Of a DNA stretch of 47,869 nt, positions 1 through 10,106 are shown piece after piece (within the stretch, counting starts at the first letter, position 1; the number at the start of each line of letters is the position of its first letter). Made by a program: the position numbers and the translations under genes. The notes under the pieces are model-generated. The model made no database searches, was not told where the DNA came from, and was given only the letters and a program-made list of their open reading frames with translations. Source of the DNA: Promethearchaeati archaeon (GTDB lineage Archaea; Asgardarchaeota; Heimdallarchaeia; JABLTI01); NCBI GenBank assembly GCA_013166835.1, contig JABLTI010000011.1, positions 1 to 47,869 of the forward strand, read 5' to 3'.

Positions 1-363
1 GCGGTTATAATTCTAGGACCGATTTTACTATCGATAATTGTAGACAGAATTTGGAGAAAAGTAGCTGTATCCGAAACCTATAGGTTACCAACAAATAAAG
101 ATTTTTTAGGCAGAGAAGCAGTTGTCCTGGCAAAAGTTGATTCTAGAGGTGGTACAATTCGAGTAGAAATCCCTGACCAACTTGAACCACTTAAAGTGCC
201 AGCGAAAACTGCACACACACATGAAGAATTCCTAAAAGATGAACTCGTATTCATAGTAGGTATTGAAGGGAATTTTTACTTAGTTGATAATTCAAGAGAT
301 CTACTCACAGGTAAAAATCAACAAATCGAAGAAAACGATGTTGATATTGATAATGAGGAATAA
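1..363 (+). CDS. NfeD-like membrane protein, C-terminal part (5' end cut by window)
   Basis: The frame is open from base 1 and ends at a TAA at 361-363, giving the last 120 residues of a protein that starts outside the window. A short hydrophobic segment (AVIILGPILLSIIV) comes first, then a basic patch, then a compact beta-rich domain beginning DFLGREAVVLAKVD. That arrangement, a membrane segment followed by an OB-fold, is typical of NfeD-family proteins, which act at the membrane with stomatin/flotillin-type proteins. The tail is acidic (IEENDVDIDNEE). The gene converges on the next one with only about 4 bases between stop codons. The NfeD call rests on domain architecture and a few residues only; another OB-fold membrane protein is possible. 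Confidence 0.55.
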   Translation, partial: AVIILGPILLSIIVDRIWRKVAVSETYRLPTNKDFLGREAVVLAKVDSRGGTIRVEIPDQLEPLKVPAKTAHTHEEFLKDELVFIVGIEGNFYLVDNSRDLLTGKNQQIEENDVDIDNEE

Positions 364-367
364 AACT

Positions 368-1215
368 CTAGAGTTCGATTTTTTTCAAATGCTCTCGAAG
401 CTCTGGTCCAATTTCCTCATCTTTCAAGCAAAAGTCGACAAATGCTTTTGCATATAATGAGAATGAACCGATATCATATCTTCGTTCATTTTCTGCTAAT
501 TGTAACGCAGCTATCTGACCTGTTTCTCGAGATAGACGAATTGCATCTGTTAATTGTTTTTCTCCACCTTTTCCAACAGCGATTTTTTCAATATAATCAA
601 AAATTTTCGGACTGAAAACATAACGACCACATATAGCCAAGTTGCTGGGTGCTTCTTCTTGTGAGGGTTTCTCAACTAAGTCTTTCACGATGTATTTGTC
701 ATTGAATGTTTTAGGGGTGGTTTTTCCTTTGAATTCCTCTATATCCATTATCCCGTATCTATTACAATGTTCTATTAGTATACGTTCTGCTGAAAGTGTA
801 CACAAAGCATTTGCTTCTTTATGGAAATCTATCAAGCGGGAAAGGTGTATTGGTTTATTCAATGAATCAATTATTGTATCACCAAGTGCAACAACGAATT
901 CTTCATCATGCACAAATTCCTTAGCCTTATACACTGCATCAGCTAAACCAGTCGGCACTGCTTGCCTGACATAGAAAATATGTATGTTCAAGTTTTCAAG
1001 AGCTTCCAAATCCCTAATCTGAACTAATGATCTTCGATTGCTCGTTTGTTTTTCCCTGTAATAATTAAGATATCTCGAATTCCAGCTTGTTCTAGTTCTT
1101 CAACTATAAATTGAATTACAGGCTTTTTTGCAACAGGAAGCATTTCTTTAGGTTGGGATTTTGTTGCAGGGAGCATTCTTGTTCCTAGCCCAGCTGCAGT
1201 GATAACTCCTTTCAT
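368..1215 (-). pseudogene. UTP-glucose-1-phosphate uridylyltransferase (GalU/GtaB type), frameshifted with internal deletion
   Basis: Two adjacent minus-strand reading frames together make one nucleotidyltransferase. The upstream frame (1215-1024) gives the N-terminus with the signature [20 protein letters not shown] and stops just after the family motif KRAIEDH. The downstream frame (from about 1035 to 368) resumes with VQIRDLEALENLNIHIFYVRQ and carries LGDTIID, VEKP, SNLAICGRYVFSP, GGEKQLTDAI and the end of the family. In Bacillus GtaB and E. coli GalU about 35 residues lie between IEDH and the VRQ strand; here roughly 20 fewer can be accounted for, and the frame changes across the junction. 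The simplest reading is a deletion of a length not divisible by three. It may be a real inactivation or an assembly error. Intact homologues make UDP-glucose for glycan synthesis. The start at 1215 is an ATG (MKGVITAAG). Confidence 0.8.
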
Positions 1216-1318
1216 CTCGTTGCCACATCCATTTTATGTCTAAGATTATTTTCCTTATAAATAGCTAAAAAGTGAAATATAAAAAAAGTTGTGGAAGAAA
1301 CTAGAAACGTCGGTAGAT

Positions 1319-2800
1319 TTAGACGTCTCTAGAATTAAAATCAACTTTTTCATCGCGATTCTTTGGATGGAAGAATTCGAGAATTTCGTCTGAAATACGT
1401 TTCAATTCACGTTTAGGATTGGGGAACATCTTTAGTAAATCCCAGCCAATATCTAGAGATTCAAAAATCATACGATTTTCATCTCGACCTTGTTTTATGA
1501 ATTGATTCTCAAAATCATCAGCAAATTTCAAAAACCGGTGATCTTCCTCAGTAAGAGATTCTTCACCAACGACTGCAACGAGATTTCGAAGATCTATACC
1601 TCGAGCGTAAGCATAGTATAATTGATCTGCTAATTCTTTATGGTCTCTGCGAGTTAGTCCTTTGCCAATTCCTTCTTTCATAAGTCGACTTAAGGAAGGC
1701 CCAATGTTTATTGGAGGATAAATACCTCGACGATGCAAACCTCGATCTAGAAGAACTTGCCCTTCGGTAATATAACCAGATAAATCTGGGACAGGATGTG
1801 TCATATCATCGTTAGGCATTGAAAGAATAGGCATCTGAGTAATTGTTCCTTTTCTTCCTCTAATACGGCCAGCTCGTTCATAGATTGAAGCTAAATCAGA
1901 ATAAAGATATCCAGGATATCCTCTTCTTCCAGGTACTTCTTCACGTGCTGCACCGATTTCTCGAAGTGATTCTGCATAATTTGTTATGTCTGTAAGAATT
2001 ACTAGTAAGTGCATATCACATTCATATGCAAGATATTCTGCTGCAGTTAAAGCTAGTCTTGGAGTAATGATTCGTTCAATTGCTGGATCATCAGCCAAGT
2101 TCAAGAAAAGAACAACTCTATCTAGAGCACCGCTTTTTTCGAATTCGTTTCTAAAGAACTGTGCTTCTTCTGCTGTAATACCCATTGCAGCAAATACTAC
2201 CGCAAAATCTTCTTCTTGACCTAGAACTGCTGCTTGTCGGGCAATCTGCGCAGCAACTTCATTATGTGGTAACCCACTCGCAGAAAAGATTGGGAGTTTC
2301 TGACCACGAATAAGAGTAAATAAACCATCTAAGGTGGATAATCCAGTTTGAATGAATTCTCTTGGATATTGTCTTGCAAAAGGATTTATTGGTGACCCAG
2401 AAATTGGCCACTCTTCTTTGGCAATAATTGCTGGTTGATTATCGATGGGTTCGCCTCTACCGTCAAAGATCCTACCTAGTAGATCAGCAGACACCGGTAA
2501 TTTCATGGTTTCTCCAAGAAATTGGATTGTGGTTTCTTCTACGTCCATTCCTGAAGTTCCTTCAAATAGCTGGACAATAGCAACATCTCTTGAGACTTCT
2601 AAGATTTGACCAGAGCGAACTTCGCCAGTTGGTAATTTAATCTTCGCAATTTCTCCGTAAGATACCCCACCACGTCCTTGTAAATCAACAAATAACAAAG
2701 GACCGGTGACTTCTGTTGCGGTTTTGAATACTCTTTTTGATAATATTTCGGAAGTAATTTTTTGTGGTGTTTCAGTCATCTTTTTCTTACTCCTACTCAT
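1319..2800 (-). CDS. atpB: A-type (archaeal/vacuolar) ATP synthase subunit B
   Basis: This 493-residue protein is the regulatory, non-catalytic nucleotide-binding subunit of the A1 head of the rotary ATPase, on the cytoplasmic face of the membrane. The beta-barrel start ([13 protein letters not shown]), the degenerate P-loop region [17 protein letters not shown] and [22 protein letters not shown] are all diagnostic of subunit B rather than A. Length matches the family (about 460-500). Its ATG at 2800 overlaps the TAG stop of subunit A (shared ATGAGTAG), so translation is probably coupled. An internal ATG at 2779 (MTETPQK), preceded by GGAG, is an alternative start. Subunit D, which often follows in archaea, is not downstream here; the damaged uridylyltransferase gene follows instead. 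Confidence 0.96.
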   Translation of the reverse strand: MSRSKKKMTETPQKITSEILSKRVFKTATEVTGPLLFVDLQGRGGVSYGEIAKIKLPTGEVRSGQILEVSRDVAIVQLFEGTSGMDVEETTIQFLGETMKLPVSADLLGRIFDGRGEPIDNQPAIIAKEEWPISGSPINPFARQYPREFIQTGLSTLDGLFTLIRGQKLPIFSASGLPHNEVAAQIARQAAVLGQEEDFAVVFAAMGITAEEAQFFRNEFEKSGALDRVVLFLNLADDPAIERIITPRLALTAAEYLAYECDMHLLVILTDITNYAESLREIGAAREEVPGRRGYPGYLYSDLASIYERAGRIRGRKGTITQMPILSMPNDDMTHPVPDLSGYITEGQVLLDRGLHRRGIYPPINIGPSLSRLMKEGIGKGLTRRDHKELADQLYYAYARGIDLRNLVAVVGEESLTEEDHRFLKFADDFENQFIKQGRDENRMIFESLDIGWDLLKMFPNPKRELKRISDEILEFFHPKNRDEKVDFNSRDV

Positions 2801-4604
2801 CTTTCATACTGGGCATCATTCGTCCACTAACCCGATCAACAACATCATCTGATTGCAAGGCATTAATTTCTGCAAGAATTCCATTCATGTCTTTTTCAGC
2901 ATTATCATTTGGGATATATTTCAATCTTGCAATCTTATCTATGATGGGTAAATTCATCATTTCCGGTAGCTTTACTCCTTGATTGTACAATTCCCTCATT
3001 TTGTGATAGAAATCAATGATAATTTTCAGCATTAACCATTGTTTTTGAATGGTTGAGTAACTATCAACATCACTAAATGCGTTTTGCTGTAAGAAATCTT
3101 CCTTCAACATTCTTGCTGATTCTAGAATGATTTTCTCAGATTCAGGTAATGCTTCAGGACCTACTAACTGTACAATGTCTTCTAATTCCTTGTCTTTTTG
3201 TAAGAGACTCATTGCTTCTGAGCGATAAGACATGAAGGCTGGGTTGACATTTTTAATAAACCAGGGAGTCAATTCATTTGTATAAAGAGTGTAAGATATC
3301 AAATAATCAATTGCTGGGAAGTGTCTTCTTGCAGCTAAATCTTTGCTCAGAGCCCAAAAGACTTTGGTGATTCGAAGAGTGTTTTGTGTAACTGGTTCAG
3401 AAAAGTCTCCACCAGGAGGACTAACCGCTCCGGTAATTGTAATTGAACCTTGTCGTTCTTCAGTACTTAGAGTTTTAACTCTGCCAGCTCGTTCATAGAA
3501 TTGAGCAATTTTACTTGCTAGGTAAGCAGGATAACCAGCTTCTCCAGGCATTTCTTCTAATCTTCCGGAGATTTCCCTCATAGCTTCTGCCCATCGAGAA
3601 GTGCTATCAGCCATTAAGGCTACATCATAACCCATGTCACGGTAATACTCTGCGAGAGTCATACCTGTATAGACGCTTGCTTCTCGAGCAGCTACTGGCA
3701 TATTGCTAGTGTTTGCAATAAGAATTGTTCGATTCATAAGAGGCTCGCCAGTATTTGGATCAATTAATTCAGGGAAGTCTTCAAGGACATTTGTCATTTC
3801 ATTTCCTCTTTCACCACAGCCAATATAAACAACGATCTTTGCATCAGACCACTTAGCTAATTGGTGTTGTGAAACTGTTTTCCCTGTACCAAAACCACCA
3901 GGAATTGCACTTGTTCCACCTTTAGCAATGGGGAAGAATGTATCGAAAATTCTTTGACCGGTTAACAAGGGAATGGTTGGTTCTAATCGTTCTTTTATAG
4001 GACGACCAAATCTTACCGGCCATTTCTGTAACATTGGGACATTAATTTGATTACCATTATTCTTCACTTGGCATATAGAATCAAGAACATTATATTCTCC
4101 AGCTTTAACAACACTGGTTAAAGTTCCTTGTACACCAGGTGGAATCATTACTTTGTGAACTACAACAGGACCTTCTTGAACTGTACCAATAAAATCTCCT
4201 GTTGTTACTTTTGTTCCTTTCTCAATGGTTGGTTTGAAAGACCATTTCTTGTCATATTCTAAAGGAAAAGCTACGACACCTCTTCTGATGAAATCATCTT
4301 TAGTTTTTTCAAGAATCAAAGGCAAGGGACGTTGAATTCCATCATAGATTTGTCCAATTAAACCCGGTGCTAATTCTGCACTTAGTCCTGCACCAGTACC
4401 TGTTACAGTTTCATTTGGTAACAAGCCATCTGTTTCCTCATACACTTGGATTGTGCAGACTTCTCCTTGAATTCTGATTATTTCACCGATAAGTCCTTCA
4501 TCACCTACTTTGCAGACCTCATACATTGAGCTCCCAAGCATGCCATCTGCTTCTACTACCGGTCCAGAAATCCGCTTAATTTTCCCGGTTCTTATCTTTG
4601 ACAC
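2793..4604 (-). CDS. atpA: A-type (archaeal/vacuolar) ATP synthase catalytic subunit A
   Basis: The 603-residue catalytic subunit of the A1 sector binds and turns over ATP or ADP. The Walker A motif GGFGTGKT lies near residues 236-243, followed by [11 protein letters not shown], which is characteristic of subunit A. The GERGNEM and [31 protein letters not shown] region follows, in pieces typical of the family. The long non-homologous insertion found only in A subunits occupies roughly residues 115-200. No intein interrupts the P-loop, a common intein site in archaeal atpA. The start is a GTG at 4604 preceded by GAGGT about 7 nt upstream. Subunit B follows with an 8-base overlap. The spacer upstream (4605-4772) holds no gene. 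Confidence 0.97.
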   Translation of the reverse strand: MSKIRTGKIKRISGPVVEADGMLGSSMYEVCKVGDEGLIGEIIRIQGEVCTIQVYEETDGLLPNETVTGTGAGLSAELAPGLIGQIYDGIQRPLPLILEKTKDDFIRRGVVAFPLEYDKKWSFKPTIEKGTKVTTGDFIGTVQEGPVVVHKVMIPPGVQGTLTSVVKAGEYNVLDSICQVKNNGNQINVPMLQKWPVRFGRPIKERLEPTIPLLTGQRIFDTFFPIAKGGTSAIPGGFGTGKTVSQHQLAKWSDAKIVVYIGCGERGNEMTNVLEDFPELIDPNTGEPLMNRTILIANTSNMPVAAREASVYTGMTLAEYYRDMGYDVALMADSTSRWAEAMREISGRLEEMPGEAGYPAYLASKIAQFYERAGRVKTLSTEERQGSITITGAVSPPGGDFSEPVTQNTLRITKVFWALSKDLAARRHFPAIDYLISYTLYTNELTPWFIKNVNPAFMSYRSEAMSLLQKDKELEDIVQLVGPEALPESEKIILESARMLKEDFLQQNAFSDVDSYSTIQKQWLMLKIIIDFYHKMRELYNQGVKLPEMMNLPIIDKIARLKYIPNDNAEKDMNGILAEINALQSDDVVDRVSGRMMPSMKDE

Positions 4605-4772
4605 AATTTTAACCTCTTAAGTATGCTTTGAATATCCAAACTAAATTCTTATACAGACTTTCTTCAACTATTAGTTACATAAAAAAGCTTCGACTATTGA
4701 ATAATATAAAAATAAGGAAAGAGTTCTGAAAATGAACATTTTTCAATCTCTTTTTTAATACCTATAATCAAA

Positions 4773-5324
4773 TTAGTTGGTTTTGAAGAATTCAGAGAAA
4801 ACATCATCCTCTTCTTCTTTCCCTTCTGAGCCATCTATTGCTTGTTTGTCTTCCATAGTAAGCTCTTCTCCCACTTCCTCTCCAGCGGCACTTTCAATTA
4901 CTTTACAGAAATCAGAATGCAATTTAATTGGAATTGGAATTTGGGAATCTAAAAGCTCAACAGTAACTTCTTCACGTCCAACATCGATTCGATTGATCTT
5001 TGCACGACTACCTTTAAATGGTCCACTGATAATTTCGATTATATCATTAACATGTAATCCTTCGATGGTTGGTTTAGGAACTAGGAAACTTTCTAATTCG
5101 GTAATTTCTACTTCACCAACAACTCTGCTTCTAACGTGTGGTATACCGATAATTGCTTGATCAATACTTTCTATTGAGTTGGATTCAATAAAGATATAAC
5201 CACGCAAAGCTTCTGGGATAAGTAGAGACCAAACACCAATTTTCTTATTCTTGATTTTTTCTCTTATGTGTTTGGCTATAGCTTTTTCCTGACCTATAGT
5301 TGCCCGTAAAGTCCATATAGTCAT
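4773..5324 (-). CDS. spt5: Transcription elongation factor Spt5 (archaeal NusG homologue)
   Basis: This 183-residue protein has an N-terminal NGN domain of about 85 residues (MTIWTLRATIGQEKAIAKHI and the GYIFIES strand), then a KOW domain near residues 95-145 (GLHVNDIIEIISGPFKGSRAKI). In archaea Spt5 pairs with Spt4 and clamps RNA polymerase for processive elongation. It carries an unusual acidic tail of about 40 residues (EEEDDVFSEFFKTN at the end) beyond the normal archaeal length of about 150; such acidic extensions are more usual in eukaryotic Spt5, where they are N-terminal. The start is an ATG at 5324. It lies downstream of secE on the same strand, the classic archaeal secE-spt5 order, separated by about 175 bases. 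Confidence 0.93.
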   Translation of the reverse strand: MTIWTLRATIGQEKAIAKHIREKIKNKKIGVWSLLIPEALRGYIFIESNSIESIDQAIIGIPHVRSRVVGEVEITELESFLVPKPTIEGLHVNDIIEIISGPFKGSRAKINRIDVGREEVTVELLDSQIPIPIKLHSDFCKVIESAAGEEVGEELTMEDKQAIDGSEGKEEEDDVFSEFFKTN

Positions 5325-5498
5325 GTTTTATTCTTCCTATCAATTTCAACCGCAGTAGTTTGACCTATTAAACTTTTTCTAGAACTTCCTAAAAACCATT
5401 TTGGCAAAACATCTATTCGACGCTTTGGCAGGGGTATTAATAATATATCAATAAGGAAATTGTAAGCAAATAACTCACAGAATGGTTATTTCTTTGTT

Positions 5499-5681
5499 TT
5501 AGCTACCAGTTGCTTGTGGGAGAAGTACTGTAAACAAAATGTGAATTACGTAACCAACTAAACCTATGACCAATATACCGAGTGCGGTAATACGAACAGT
5601 TAACCATATTTCTTTTCGATCTGGTCTTTTACTGTGAATTAATAATCTTCTACTTCTTGTAAAGAATTCACCAATATTCAT
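5499..5681 (-). CDS. secE: Preprotein translocase subunit SecE (Sec61 gamma)
   Basis: A 60-residue, single-pass membrane protein matching the archaeal/eukaryotic SecE/Sec61-gamma layout. An amphipathic N-terminal helix (IGEFFTRSRRLLIHSKRPDRKE) is followed by one transmembrane helix (ITALGILVIGLVGYVIHILF) and a very short tail. SecE clamps the SecY channel. The ATG at 5681 is preceded by GGAG with a 9-base spacer, supporting the start. Its position just upstream of spt5 is a strongly conserved archaeal arrangement and supports both calls. The 247-base spacer upstream, to the MFS gene start, is divergent and should hold both promoters. Confidence 0.92.
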   Translation of the reverse strand: MNIGEFFTRSRRLLIHSKRPDRKEIWLTVRITALGILVIGLVGYVIHILFTVLLPQATGS

Positions 5682-5928
5682 ATGTTTCTTCTCCAGGTTA
5701 TGCTTACTTGATTCTGATTGAGTTTAATCAAACAGTTAATCTGAAAAGAAGTAATTTACTTTAAAATCTTTTGTCATTATCTGAGATTAGCTCTTCTCGA
5801 TTCACTGGTCATTAAGAACCATTTTTTATATATAGACTGACCATACCACTTACTCTTAATCGCTTAATTCAAGATAATTAATAATAATTAAATATTCAAC
5901 GAGATTTAAATACACGGAGCAAAAGTCT

Positions 5929-7416
5929 TTGTCTGTAACAACCGAAGAGAAAAATGGACTCACAACAGGGGTCGAAAATTTAGAAGAAAAACCATCAATT
6001 GTAGAAGTTTTAAAGAATAAAGCTTTTATGCTTTTGTTTGGTGCACAATTCATTGAAAACATTGGAAGAGCTATCTCAGGTCTTGCACTTGAATTTCTTG
6101 TTTGGGATTTGACCGGAAGTCCTTTCATGATGGGAATTTTATCGATAATTTGGTTGTTACCTTTTGTAATAATTACTCCATTAGCGGGAGTATATACAGA
6201 TAGATTTGATCAACGAAAGATTATGTTTTGGTCTAATATACTCAGTGCTTTGGCTTCGTTTGGTTATCTTTTTGTTTATTTATTCCGTGATTCATTTATG
6301 GTTTTGATTACAACTAGTGGATTTAGCCAATATAGCACAAGATATATGTTAGTCGCTCTTTTCATTTTGTGTTTCCTCAATTCATCCTCTGCAGCATTCT
6401 TCTTTCCAGCAAGAAGTGCATATACGAGATTAATTGTGAAGAAAAAGAATCTACTAATAGCGAATTCAATTGGATCAACAGTATTTCAAATCGCAACTAT
6501 TGTGGGTTTTGTACTAGCAGGAGTACTCGCAGCTATTAGTTATAGATTAAGTTTCATTTTCGATACGACAACATTCGCAGTTTCAGGATTGCTAATACTG
6601 TTTATCTTTAGAATTGGTAAGAAACCGCCTGCGGTAGAACGAGTTAAATCAACCTCAGTTAGACAAGAATTTAGAAGTATATATGATGATATGAAAATCG
6701 GTTTTGGGGCTATTAGAGAACACCCAAAAATTTCCTACATGTTAATTATCTTTACGGGATTAACATTTGCTTTTGGTGCGATTAATGTTCTATTTGTTGT
6801 AATCCTTAGAGGTGAAATGGAATTGAGCGCAACATGGTATGGAGCTTTGCAAGGAGTAATGGGAGCAACAGGAATCATTGCTGCGATTATCATGATGAGT
6901 TTTGGAAAACTTAAGCGGAAAATCTTGCTAATAAACTTAGGATTTTTAGGAGCAACGATAGGTATGTATGTCTTTGCTGTTTCCAGAAATGCTTGGGTAC
7001 TTGCTACTGTATTTGGGACTTATGGAATTCTAAGTGTTATGATAAATATTCCAGCTTCAACGTTAATACAAGAAAGGGTTCCTTATAAGAAACAAGGACG
7101 AGTGTTTGGATTCCAACAGCTCGCACAAGGTATAGCACAACTTGTTGGTATGGGTATTGTCTCTTTAATTGCAGAATACGTTTTACCTATGTATGTTCTA
7201 CTTGCGAGTTCTGGATTACTCTCAATTCTGATTATTAGTGGATTCATTTACTCAGCAAGGAAAGGTTTAATGATTGATGATTATGCTGACACAGAAGCTA
7301 ATGGCAAGAAAGACCAACTTCTAGATGAATTCGATGATCAAAAAGAACTTGATATTTCTGCTGATATCTCTATCGCTGAAATTTCAAAACCCGTTAAAAC
7401 CAAGCAACTAGATTAA
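5929..7416 (+). CDS. MFS transporter (MFS_3 / macrolide-efflux type)
   Basis: A 495-residue polytopic membrane protein with about 12 hydrophobic helices, beginning at EVLKNKAFMLLFGAQFIENIGRAISGL. The loop between helices 2 and 3 has the MFS signature GVYTDRFDQRKIM, and the layout resembles MFS_3 drug or siderophore exporters. Substrate cannot be told. The TTG start at 5929 is preceded by GGAG (5916-5919) with a 9-base spacer, which decides the start. The last 60 or so residues are hydrophilic and acidic, presumably cytoplasmic. It lies on the plus strand between secE and ftsZ, both on the minus strand, and so interrupts an otherwise conserved archaeal neighbourhood. Confidence 0.88.
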   Translation: MSVTTEEKNGLTTGVENLEEKPSIVEVLKNKAFMLLFGAQFIENIGRAISGLALEFLVWDLTGSPFMMGILSIIWLLPFVIITPLAGVYTDRFDQRKIMFWSNILSALASFGYLFVYLFRDSFMVLITTSGFSQYSTRYMLVALFILCFLNSSSAAFFFPARSAYTRLIVKKKNLLIANSIGSTVFQIATIVGFVLAGVLAAISYRLSFIFDTTTFAVSGLLILFIFRIGKKPPAVERVKSTSVRQEFRSIYDDMKIGFGAIREHPKISYMLIIFTGLTFAFGAINVLFVVILRGEMELSATWYGALQGVMGATGIIAAIIMMSFGKLKRKILLINLGFLGATIGMYVFAVSRNAWVLATVFGTYGILSVMINIPASTLIQERVPYKKQGRVFGFQQLAQGIAQLVGMGIVSLIAEYVLPMYVLLASSGLLSILIISGFIYSARKGLMIDDYADTEANGKKDQLLDEFDDQKELDISADISIAEISKPVKTKQLD

Positions 7417-7469
7417 TTAAAAAAAATTAATATTAGAAGAGGAGTAAAAAGCAACTCCACTTCTTTTAA

Positions 7470-8609
7470 TTATTCAAACGTTTCAAGACCTAGATCAAGA
7501 TCTTCTTCAAGGTCGTAATCTAATCCCAAAGAATTTATGTCTGAGATATTGGACAGGATATATGGACTTCTTACTCCACTAACTATGATTGTTGCGCGAA
7601 TCTTGCCTTGAAGATCAGGATCTATAAGAACACCGAATTTAACTATGATGTCATTGCTTAATTGATCGGTCACAGCACGAATTACTTCTTCTGTTTGTTT
7701 CAAATTGAGATCTTTGCCACCAGTTATGTTTAGTAAGACGCTTTTAGCGGTTCGAATGTCAACCTCTAAGAGAGGATTACTGAGTGCATCTTCGACTGCT
7801 TCTTGTGCACGATTATCGGGACTACTTGATTCTCCGAGACCAATGATAGCTGCACCACCCTCACCGAGTACTCTACGAACGTCTGCGAAATCAACATTGA
7901 CGTCTCCAGGTCTATTAATTAGCTCAGTTAAGCCGGTAACAGCTCTGATGAGTATTTCATCAGCAACTAAGAATGCTTCTTTCAAAGAAAGATCAGGAAC
8001 GATTTCTATTAATTTTTCATTAGGAACAACAATAGTTGTGTCGCTGCTTTCGTATAATCGTCTCAAACCTTCTTTTGCATTTTGTGCTTTTACTCTACCT
8101 TCAACTTCAAAAGGTAATGTGCAAATGGAAACTGTAAGTACTCCTAGATTCTTGGCAAGTCTAGAAATAACCGGTGCTGCTCCTGTTCCGGTTCCTCCAC
8201 CTAATCCGCAAACAATGAAACACATGTCAACTTGTGAGAGAATGCCTTTTAGAGTCTCACTCGATTCTTCTGCAGCTTCAGCCCCAATTTGAGGGTCATT
8301 CCCTGCACCTAATCCTCGGCATAATTCTCGACCAAGAAGCATTTTCTTATGGCTCTTGGAATACAGCAACTGTTGAGCATCAGTATTAGCTGCTAAAGTA
8401 ATTGCACCAACAAGTCCTGTTTGATTTAGACGAGTAATTGCATTATTTCCTGCTCCACCGACTCCGATAACTAAGATTTTTGCTTGAATTTCTTCAATGA
8501 TCTTTCTTAGATCGGCATCTACATCATTAGAATCATGAAGAGCACCATCTTTTGGAAATAAATCCGGTACTTGTTCTTTTTCTGTTATATTCTTGATAAA
8601 AGATTCCAA
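7470..8609 (-). CDS. ftsZ: Cell division protein FtsZ (tubulin superfamily GTPase)
   Basis: The 379-residue protein has GGAGNN near 51-56, the tubulin signature GGGTGTG at 137-143, and a T7 catalytic loop NVDFADVR near 238-245, so GTP binding and polymerisation-dependent hydrolysis should both work. It resembles archaeal FtsZ1 in having an N-terminal extension (about 40 residues before AKILVIGVGG) and a short acidic C-terminal tail (DLEEDLDLGLETFE). FtsZ forms the division ring under the membrane. Translation starts at a TTG at 8609, preceded by a strong SD sequence GGTGAGG. Archaeal ftsZ commonly sits next to secE-spt5; here the three share a strand but an opposite-strand MFS gene lies between. 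Confidence 0.97.
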   Translation of the reverse strand: MESFIKNITEKEQVPDLFPKDGALHDSNDVDADLRKIIEEIQAKILVIGVGGAGNNAITRLNQTGLVGAITLAANTDAQQLLYSKSHKKMLLGRELCRGLGAGNDPQIGAEAAEESSETLKGILSQVDMCFIVCGLGGGTGTGAAPVISRLAKNLGVLTVSICTLPFEVEGRVKAQNAKEGLRRLYESSDTTIVVPNEKLIEIVPDLSLKEAFLVADEILIRAVTGLTELINRPGDVNVDFADVRRVLGEGGAAIIGLGESSSPDNRAQEAVEDALSNPLLEVDIRTAKSVLLNITGGKDLNLKQTEEVIRAVTDQLSNDIIVKFGVLIDPDLQGKIRATIIVSGVRSPYILSNISDINSLGLDYDLEEDLDLGLETFE

Positions 8610-8776
8610 AGTTCCTCACCTATACTTTTTGATAGGTCATTTGTTTTTAAAAACCCGTGTGTGACCAAGAGCATGTTCCCGTATTTATAGAGATATTATC
8701 TGTGGAATACTTTAGGTGTTTTAGCGATAAAATGCCCACTGAATTAAGGTTTTCAAAAGGAAAATTGGAAAAAACA

Positions 8777-9895
8777 TCAAATCGTAATGAAAATAAGACC
8801 CATTGTAATTAGTGCGAGAATAAAGGAAACCAAAGAAACAATGCCCATAGAAGCAACGATTTCTTGTTCTTTCAGCGGTTGTTTTGCTACAAGCCATCTA
8901 GTATAAGTTAAAGGAGCGTCTTCATTAGGGTTTGCAGCAATTTCCACGCCTTCTAATTTCCCATCTTTTTTATGTTTAATTACCATTGTAGGGCGTTCCT
9001 TAATTTCTCTTCTTTCTCTGAGACCTTTTACACTATTTATTATTTGAAATGAATTCATAATGTGAGGCATCATAGCAACAATAATAATAATTTCAATTCG
9101 ACCAAAAATTGCAATGAGAGCTACCACAGCTCCAATAGTCAAGCTACCCGTATCACCACAGAATATTTTTGCAGGATATTTGTTAAACCAGAAGAAAGCT
9201 AAGAGACTACTAAATAGTAGGATTGATATAATTAGACCGGGAAAAGTTACTATACCTTTGAAATAGAAAATGGTGGTTGCTATAATTCCTACAGCTGAAA
9301 CTGGTAAGATTGTAATGGGAGTAGAACCGTTCATAACATCTAACATATTAGTAGCGTTAGATAGCACTGTAATAGCGAAGGGAACAAGAAGCCAATAAAT
9401 AATTGTAATTCTAACTTGACCTATAAATGGCAAATAGGGTTTAGGGTCAAATAATAATAACCCACCATCCGAAAGAGCGGGATTTGCAATGGTTTGCCAA
9501 ATAAGAATAGGGATAGCAGGGATAAGTAGGAGGAAAGGTTTTGAGATGGCACCTAATGCTTTTAGATCATCCCAGATTCCGATTAATCCTACTATGAGAA
9601 TAACTAGAGTAGCAACTGTGAAATGCTGCCAATAATTCTCCCTAAAAATGAATATACAACAAAATGAAACAATAGACATTACAATAACTAAACCTACTCC
9701 TCCCATTTCAGCTACTCTTGGTCTATCTGCTTTGTGAACATCGTGGCCAAAAACTCCTTTTTTCAAGAAAAACTTACTTAGATACCAGGTTATGAAGAAC
9801 GTGGCAAGAAAAGCAAATACTGCTATTATTACTAACCAAATCTTGTCCATTAATTCCATGAAGACCACATTCAGATAATTCTCGAAGTTGAACAT
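8777..9895 (-). CDS. GlcNAc-1-phosphate / phospho-sugar transferase, ALG7-MraY family
   Basis: A 372-residue integral membrane enzyme with about 10 hydrophobic helices. It should move a sugar-1-phosphate from a UDP-sugar to a dolichol- or polyprenyl-phosphate, the first step of lipid-linked glycan assembly for N-glycosylation. Supporting motifs are KADRPRVAEMGGVG after helix 1, IGIWDDLKAL, the NATNMLDVMNGS loop and FCGDTGSLTIGA. The C-terminal MPHIMNSF and following hydrophilic loop resemble eukaryotic ALG7/DPAGT1 more than bacterial MraY. The first ATG is at 9895; an internal ATG at 9859 (MELMDKIWLV) with GTGGT 4 bases upstream is an equally good start. It follows the ftsZ-secE-spt5 group on the same strand, 167 bases upstream of ftsZ. 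Confidence 0.88.
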   Translation of the reverse strand: MFNFENYLNVVFMELMDKIWLVIIAVFAFLATFFITWYLSKFFLKKGVFGHDVHKADRPRVAEMGGVGLVIVMSIVSFCCIFIFRENYWQHFTVATLVILIVGLIGIWDDLKALGAISKPFLLLIPAIPILIWQTIANPALSDGGLLLFDPKPYLPFIGQVRITIIYWLLVPFAITVLSNATNMLDVMNGSTPITILPVSAVGIIATTIFYFKGIVTFPGLIISILLFSSLLAFFWFNKYPAKIFCGDTGSLTIGAVVALIAIFGRIEIIIIVAMMPHIMNSFQIINSVKGLRERREIKERPTMVIKHKKDGKLEGVEIAANPNEDAPLTYTRWLVAKQPLKEQEIVASMGIVSLVSFILALITMGLIFITI

Positions 9896-10106
9896 ATTTT
9901 GTGTAATTAAAAAACTTTTGTTGCTAAGCAGCTTTCATCCAAGTTTTCAAAGTAGTTATAAATGGAATTAAGGATAAAACTCTTTGTTAAAAGAAGAGCT
10001 AGAAACTTGAAAAACTATTTAACTATCAAAAGAACAAGTAAAATGCTTATTTTTAGCAAAGAATAGAAATTGAGATTTGTGTTTAAGAAAAAGAAGGTAA
10101 AATAAA

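Noticed and set aside
1024..1030. The TAG at the end of KRAIEDH as a pyrrolysine or readthrough codon
   Set aside because: The same frame hits a further stop within a dozen codons and the continuing homology is in another frame, so a frameshift/deletion explains it better.
3840..3900. Intein in the atpA P-loop or in the polymerase motifs
   Set aside because: Both proteins run through their motifs without interruption and have normal or only slightly raised length.
7705..8292. A 195-codon open frame antisense to ftsZ
   Set aside because: It is the reverse of a highly conserved GTPase gene, is Ser/Pro-rich, shows no family motif and no SD; it is a shadow of codon bias.
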